From positions 3,100,001-3,164,000 of the forward strand of contig NZ_JAFBCN010000001.1 in assembly GCF_016907755.1 (NCBI RefSeq): DNA of 64,000 nt. The letters run 5' to 3'. Of the stretch, positions 61,839 to 64,000 are shown piece after piece. The notes below the pieces were generated by a model. The model saw nothing but the letters and a program-made list of their open reading frames with translations, was not told the origin of the DNA and did not search any database. The stretch is from Cellulosimicrobium cellulans. Lineage in GTDB: Bacteria > Actinomycetota > Actinomycetes > Actinomycetales > Cellulomonadaceae. The translations under genes and the position numbers were made by a program. How positions within the stretch are numbered: position 1 is the stretch's first letter; the number at the start of each line of letters is the position of its first letter.

Positions 61839-62411
61839 GTGCCACCACGAACCCGAGCCCGCGCGCGGCGAGCGGCCCTGTCCGCCCGTCGGGCCGCCGT
61901 CGTCCTCGTCGTGGCGCTGCTCGGCACGACGCTCGCGGGCTGCCAGGCCGGCCCGGACGACGTCCTGGGCGCCGCCGGACCCCGCGACGCGCAGGAGCCC
62001 CCCGCCCAGGACGCGTCCGGCGCCCCGGGGACGCCGCTGCCCGACTACGACGCGGCCTCGGCGGTCGGCGACCTCGTGGAGGGCTTCCCGGCGCAGCTCG
62101 TCACGGTCCCCCCGGGCGCCCAGGTGCTCGCGAGCTCGGCCCGGCCGTCGGACGACGGCACGCTGGTCGACGTCACCCTCAACCTGCGCTCGGACGAGCC
62201 CGTCGACGCCCTCACCGCCTACTACACCGACGCGCTCGGCGCGGCCGGGTTCGCGGTGTCGCCCTCGAGCGTCCCGAGCGCGCTCACCTCCCTCACGACG
62301 TTCGTCCGGACGCCCGCCCCCGAGTCCCCCACCGAGTCGCTGGCCGTCGGCGTGTTCGACGACGAGACCGAGCGCCTGGTGACGATCAGCGGGCAGGTCG
62401 CGGCCGGCTGA
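61839..62411 (+). CDS. Predicted lipoprotein, unknown function
   Basis: A 190-residue lipoprotein: an Arg-rich N-region, a hydrophobic core and the lipobox L-A-G-C (about Cys35). A Pro/Ala/Gly linker leads to a small alpha/beta domain ('PAQLVTVPPGAQVLASSARPSDDG', 'DVTLNLRSDEPVDALTAYYTDALGAAGFAV') with strand-helix alternation. I do not recognise the domain. TACGGT starts 12 nt before the GTG (leaderless). Confidence 0.78.
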   Translation: MPPRTRARARRAALSARRAAVVLVVALLGTTLAGCQAGPDDVLGAAGPRDAQEPPAQDASGAPGTPLPDYDAASAVGDLVEGFPAQLVTVPPGAQVLASSARPSDDGTLVDVTLNLRSDEPVDALTAYYTDALGAAGFAVSPSSVPSALTSLTTFVRTPAPESPTESLAVGVFDDETERLVTISGQVAAG

Positions 62412-62466
62412 CGGGTCCGACCGTGGGACGACGCCTCCGCGGTGCCGTACCGCATAGGCTGCCCCC

Positions 62467-63639
62467 GTGCCGAACCCGTCGCTGCCGACCACGCCCCCGC
62501 CTCCTGGCCCGGGGACGCCCTCGGGCGTCGCCGACCCGAGCCCGAGCACGCTCGTCGACCGGGAGGGCGTGCGCGCCGGCGTCGACGAGGCCCTGCACGT
62601 CTCGACCGCGGCGCTGCGCGACGAGCTCTCCTCCACGCACCCCGACGCCGACCCGCTCGCCGACGCGACGGACGAGCTGCTCGCCGGAGGCAAGCGCCTG
62701 CGCGCCGCCTTCTGCTACTGGTCCTGGCGCGCGCACGGCGGCGACCCGGACGGCCCGCACCGCGACGTCGTGCTCCGCGCGGGCGCGGCGCTCGAGCTGT
62801 TCCAGGCCGCGGCGCTCTTCCACGACGACGTCATGGACGCCTCCGACACGCGGCGCGGGCACCCGACGGCGCACCGCGCGTTCGGGGCGCGGCACCGCGA
62901 CCTCGGCTGGTCGGGCGACGCCGACCGCTACGGCGAGAACACGGCGATCCTGCTCGGCGACCTCGCGCTCATCGCGAGCCACCGCGAGCTGGGCGACGCC
63001 CTCGACGCCCTCCCCGCGGACGTCGCGACGCGGTCACGCGTCGTCTTCGGCCGCATGCAGACCGAGGTGATCGTGGGCCAGTACCTCGACGTGCAGGCGC
63101 AGGTGCTGCCGTGGGGCGACGACCCCGCGACCGACGAGGAGCGCGCGCGGGCCGTGATCCGGTCGAAGTCCGCGCGCTACAGCGTCGAGCACCCCATCGC
63201 GCTCGGCGCGGCGCTCGCCGGGGCCGACGACGCTGCGATCGCCGCGACGAGCGCGTTCGGGCTGCCCGTGGGCGAGGCGTTCCAGCTCCGCGACGACGTG
63301 CTCGGCGTGTTCGGTGACGCGCGCGTGACGGGCAAGCCCGCGGGCGACGACCTGCGCGAGGGCAAGCGCACGGTGCTCGTCGTGCGTGCGCTCGCCGCGG
63401 CGACACCCGCGCAGCGCGACCTCCTGCTCACGCACCTGGGCGACCCGGACCTCGACACGCGCACGGTCGAGGACCTGCGCGCCGTGCTCGTCGAGACGGG
63501 AGCGCGCGACGCCGTGGAGTCCCTCATCGCCGAGCTCACCGAGCGCGCGTCCTCGGCCCTCGCGGGTGCCGGGCTCGCGGAGCCCGGGGCCGCGATGCTC
63601 GGGCTGCTCGCGCGGGCCGCCGTCGAGCGCACCGCCTGA
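62467..63639 (+). CDS. Polyprenyl diphosphate synthase (GGPP-type)
   Basis: A 390-residue trans-isoprenyl chain-elongating enzyme. 'GGKRLRAAFCYWSW' binds the pyrophosphate, the first Asp-rich motif is F-H-D-D-V-M-D and the second is L-R-D-D-V-L-G. The first 30 residues are a Pro-rich extension. Chain length cannot be read by eye. TAGGCT starts 12 nt before the GTG. The convergent Rv2175c-like neighbour reproduces the idsA2 - Rv2175c neighbourhood of mycobacteria. Confidence 0.93.
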   Translation: MPNPSLPTTPPPPGPGTPSGVADPSPSTLVDREGVRAGVDEALHVSTAALRDELSSTHPDADPLADATDELLAGGKRLRAAFCYWSWRAHGGDPDGPHRDVVLRAGAALELFQAAALFHDDVMDASDTRRGHPTAHRAFGARHRDLGWSGDADRYGENTAILLGDLALIASHRELGDALDALPADVATRSRVVFGRMQTEVIVGQYLDVQAQVLPWGDDPATDEERARAVIRSKSARYSVEHPIALGAALAGADDAAIAATSAFGLPVGEAFQLRDDVLGVFGDARVTGKPAGDDLREGKRTVLVVRALAAATPAQRDLLLTHLGDPDLDTRTVEDLRAVLVETGARDAVESLIAELTERASSALAGAGLAEPGAAMLGLLARAAVERTA

Positions 63640-63660
63640 CGCGGCCGTCTCGGGTCCGGG

Positions 63661-64000
63661 TCAGAGCTCGGACTGCGCGACGCGGCGCACGCGCGCCTTG
63701 TGGCCGCTCAGGAGCGTGTCGAACGGGGCCTCGCCCAGCTCGGCGTGCGGCGCGAACAGCCACTCGAGGATCTCGGCGTCGTCGAAGCCGACGTCGGTGA
63801 GCACGACGATCGTGCCCTGCAGGCTCGACAGGACGCCCACGCGGCCGCTCTCGTCCGGGCGGCCGGCGTTCGCCGGGTCGACGAGGTGCAGCGGCACGAG
63901 GAAGCGGGCCGGGATCTGGAACGTCGTGCGCTCGCCGCGCTTCACGCCGACGACGCGGCGCTCCTGCACGATGCGGCGCACCTTGCCGACGTCGGTGCCG
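63661..64000 (-). CDS. Rv2175c-family DNA-binding protein (C-terminal part, cut by window edge)
   Basis: The last 113 or so residues of a protein whose start lies beyond the window. The visible part has a winged-helix-like N-region ('VGKVRRIVQERRVVGVKRGERTTFQIPARFLV') and the C-terminal run 'LQGTIVVLTDVGFDDAEILEWLFAPHAELGEAPFDTLLSGHKARVRRVAQ'. It matches Rv2175c, a DNA-binding substrate of the kinase PknL in M. tuberculosis. The ATG at 63981 is internal. Convergent with the polyprenyl synthase gene. Confidence 0.85.
   Translation of the reverse strand, partial: GTDVGKVRRIVQERRVVGVKRGERTTFQIPARFLVPLHLVDPANAGRPDESGRVGVLSSLQGTIVVLTDVGFDDAEILEWLFAPHAELGEAPFDTLLSGHKARVRRVAQSEL

Overview
The window is very GC-rich DNA with almost exclusive G/C at third codon positions, many GTG starts and many leaderless promoters (a TANNNT -10 box 12-13 nt before the start codon). 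The gene content (HelD, a DtxR-type iron box, DUF3099, DUF4192, DUF6318, DUF7455 and Rv2175c-family proteins, a sigma factor with a long Lys/Ala/Glu-rich N-terminus, glgA/glgC divergent) points to an actinobacterium of the Micrococcales, most likely near Cellulomonas, Cellulosimicrobium or Isoptericola. This placement is inference from gene content only. It looks like ordinary chromosome: I see no IS element, prophage, CRISPR array, rRNA or tRNA.

1-12.8 kb: a siderophore-uptake operon (ATPase, lipoprotein, permease running off the left edge) behind a DtxR/IdeR box; a lipase-like hydrolase; a HelD RNA-polymerase recycling motor; a SpoU methyltransferase; an orphan Phd-type antitoxin; a P-type cation ATPase whose 3' end overlaps a GT2-GtrA fusion read from the other strand; and a phosphodiester glycosidase. 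12.9-15.7 kb: a sulfur-stress operon made of a CoA-disulfide-reductase/rhodanese fusion, a second rhodanese, a 38-residue Cys-rich protein and a CsoR-family repressor that lacks the copper-ligand His. A perfect CsoR/CstR-type operator covers the -10 box.

15.7-26.3 kb: a heterodimeric ABC exporter with one degenerate ATP site, led by an autoregulated TetR gene; an NfeD-SPFH membrane-quality pair; a soluble ABC ATPase divergent from an unknown gene over one shared -10 palindrome; and a DUF6318 lipoprotein coupled to a PKD-like exported protein. 26.3-34.3 kb: glycogen synthesis (glgA divergent from glgC), serB, type II fatty-acid synthesis (fabG, fabI) followed by sixA, and the DUF3099 - zinc-site protein - SURF1 cluster. 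34.4-42.5 kb: an ABC-2 drug-type exporter co-directional with a NarL-type two-component system, an ABC-F protein, a zinc metallopeptidase, an SRPBCC protein and a double-GNAT acetyltransferase.

42.5-54.8 kb: metH behind a 70-bp intergenic palindrome; an exported sugar dehydrogenase with PKD and CBM6-like domains and an exported sugar isomerase, divergent from an inositol-phosphate-synthase-like gene over eight GGCAAC half-sites; small enzymes (DHFR-like, VOC, DUF2200); and a DUF4430 lipoprotein coupled to a DUF6580-like membrane protein. 54.8-64 kb: a housekeeping block with a CDF transporter, a type IIA topoisomerase B subunit (parE-like), DUF7455, the primary sigma factor, a universal stress protein, DUF4192, a lipoprotein, a polyprenyl diphosphate synthase and a convergent Rv2175c-like DNA-binding protein cut by the right edge.

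The best candidates for something not yet described are the Cys-rich mini-protein in the persulfide-type operon, the GGCAAC operator array, the DUF4430/DUF6580 pair and the metH-upstream palindrome.
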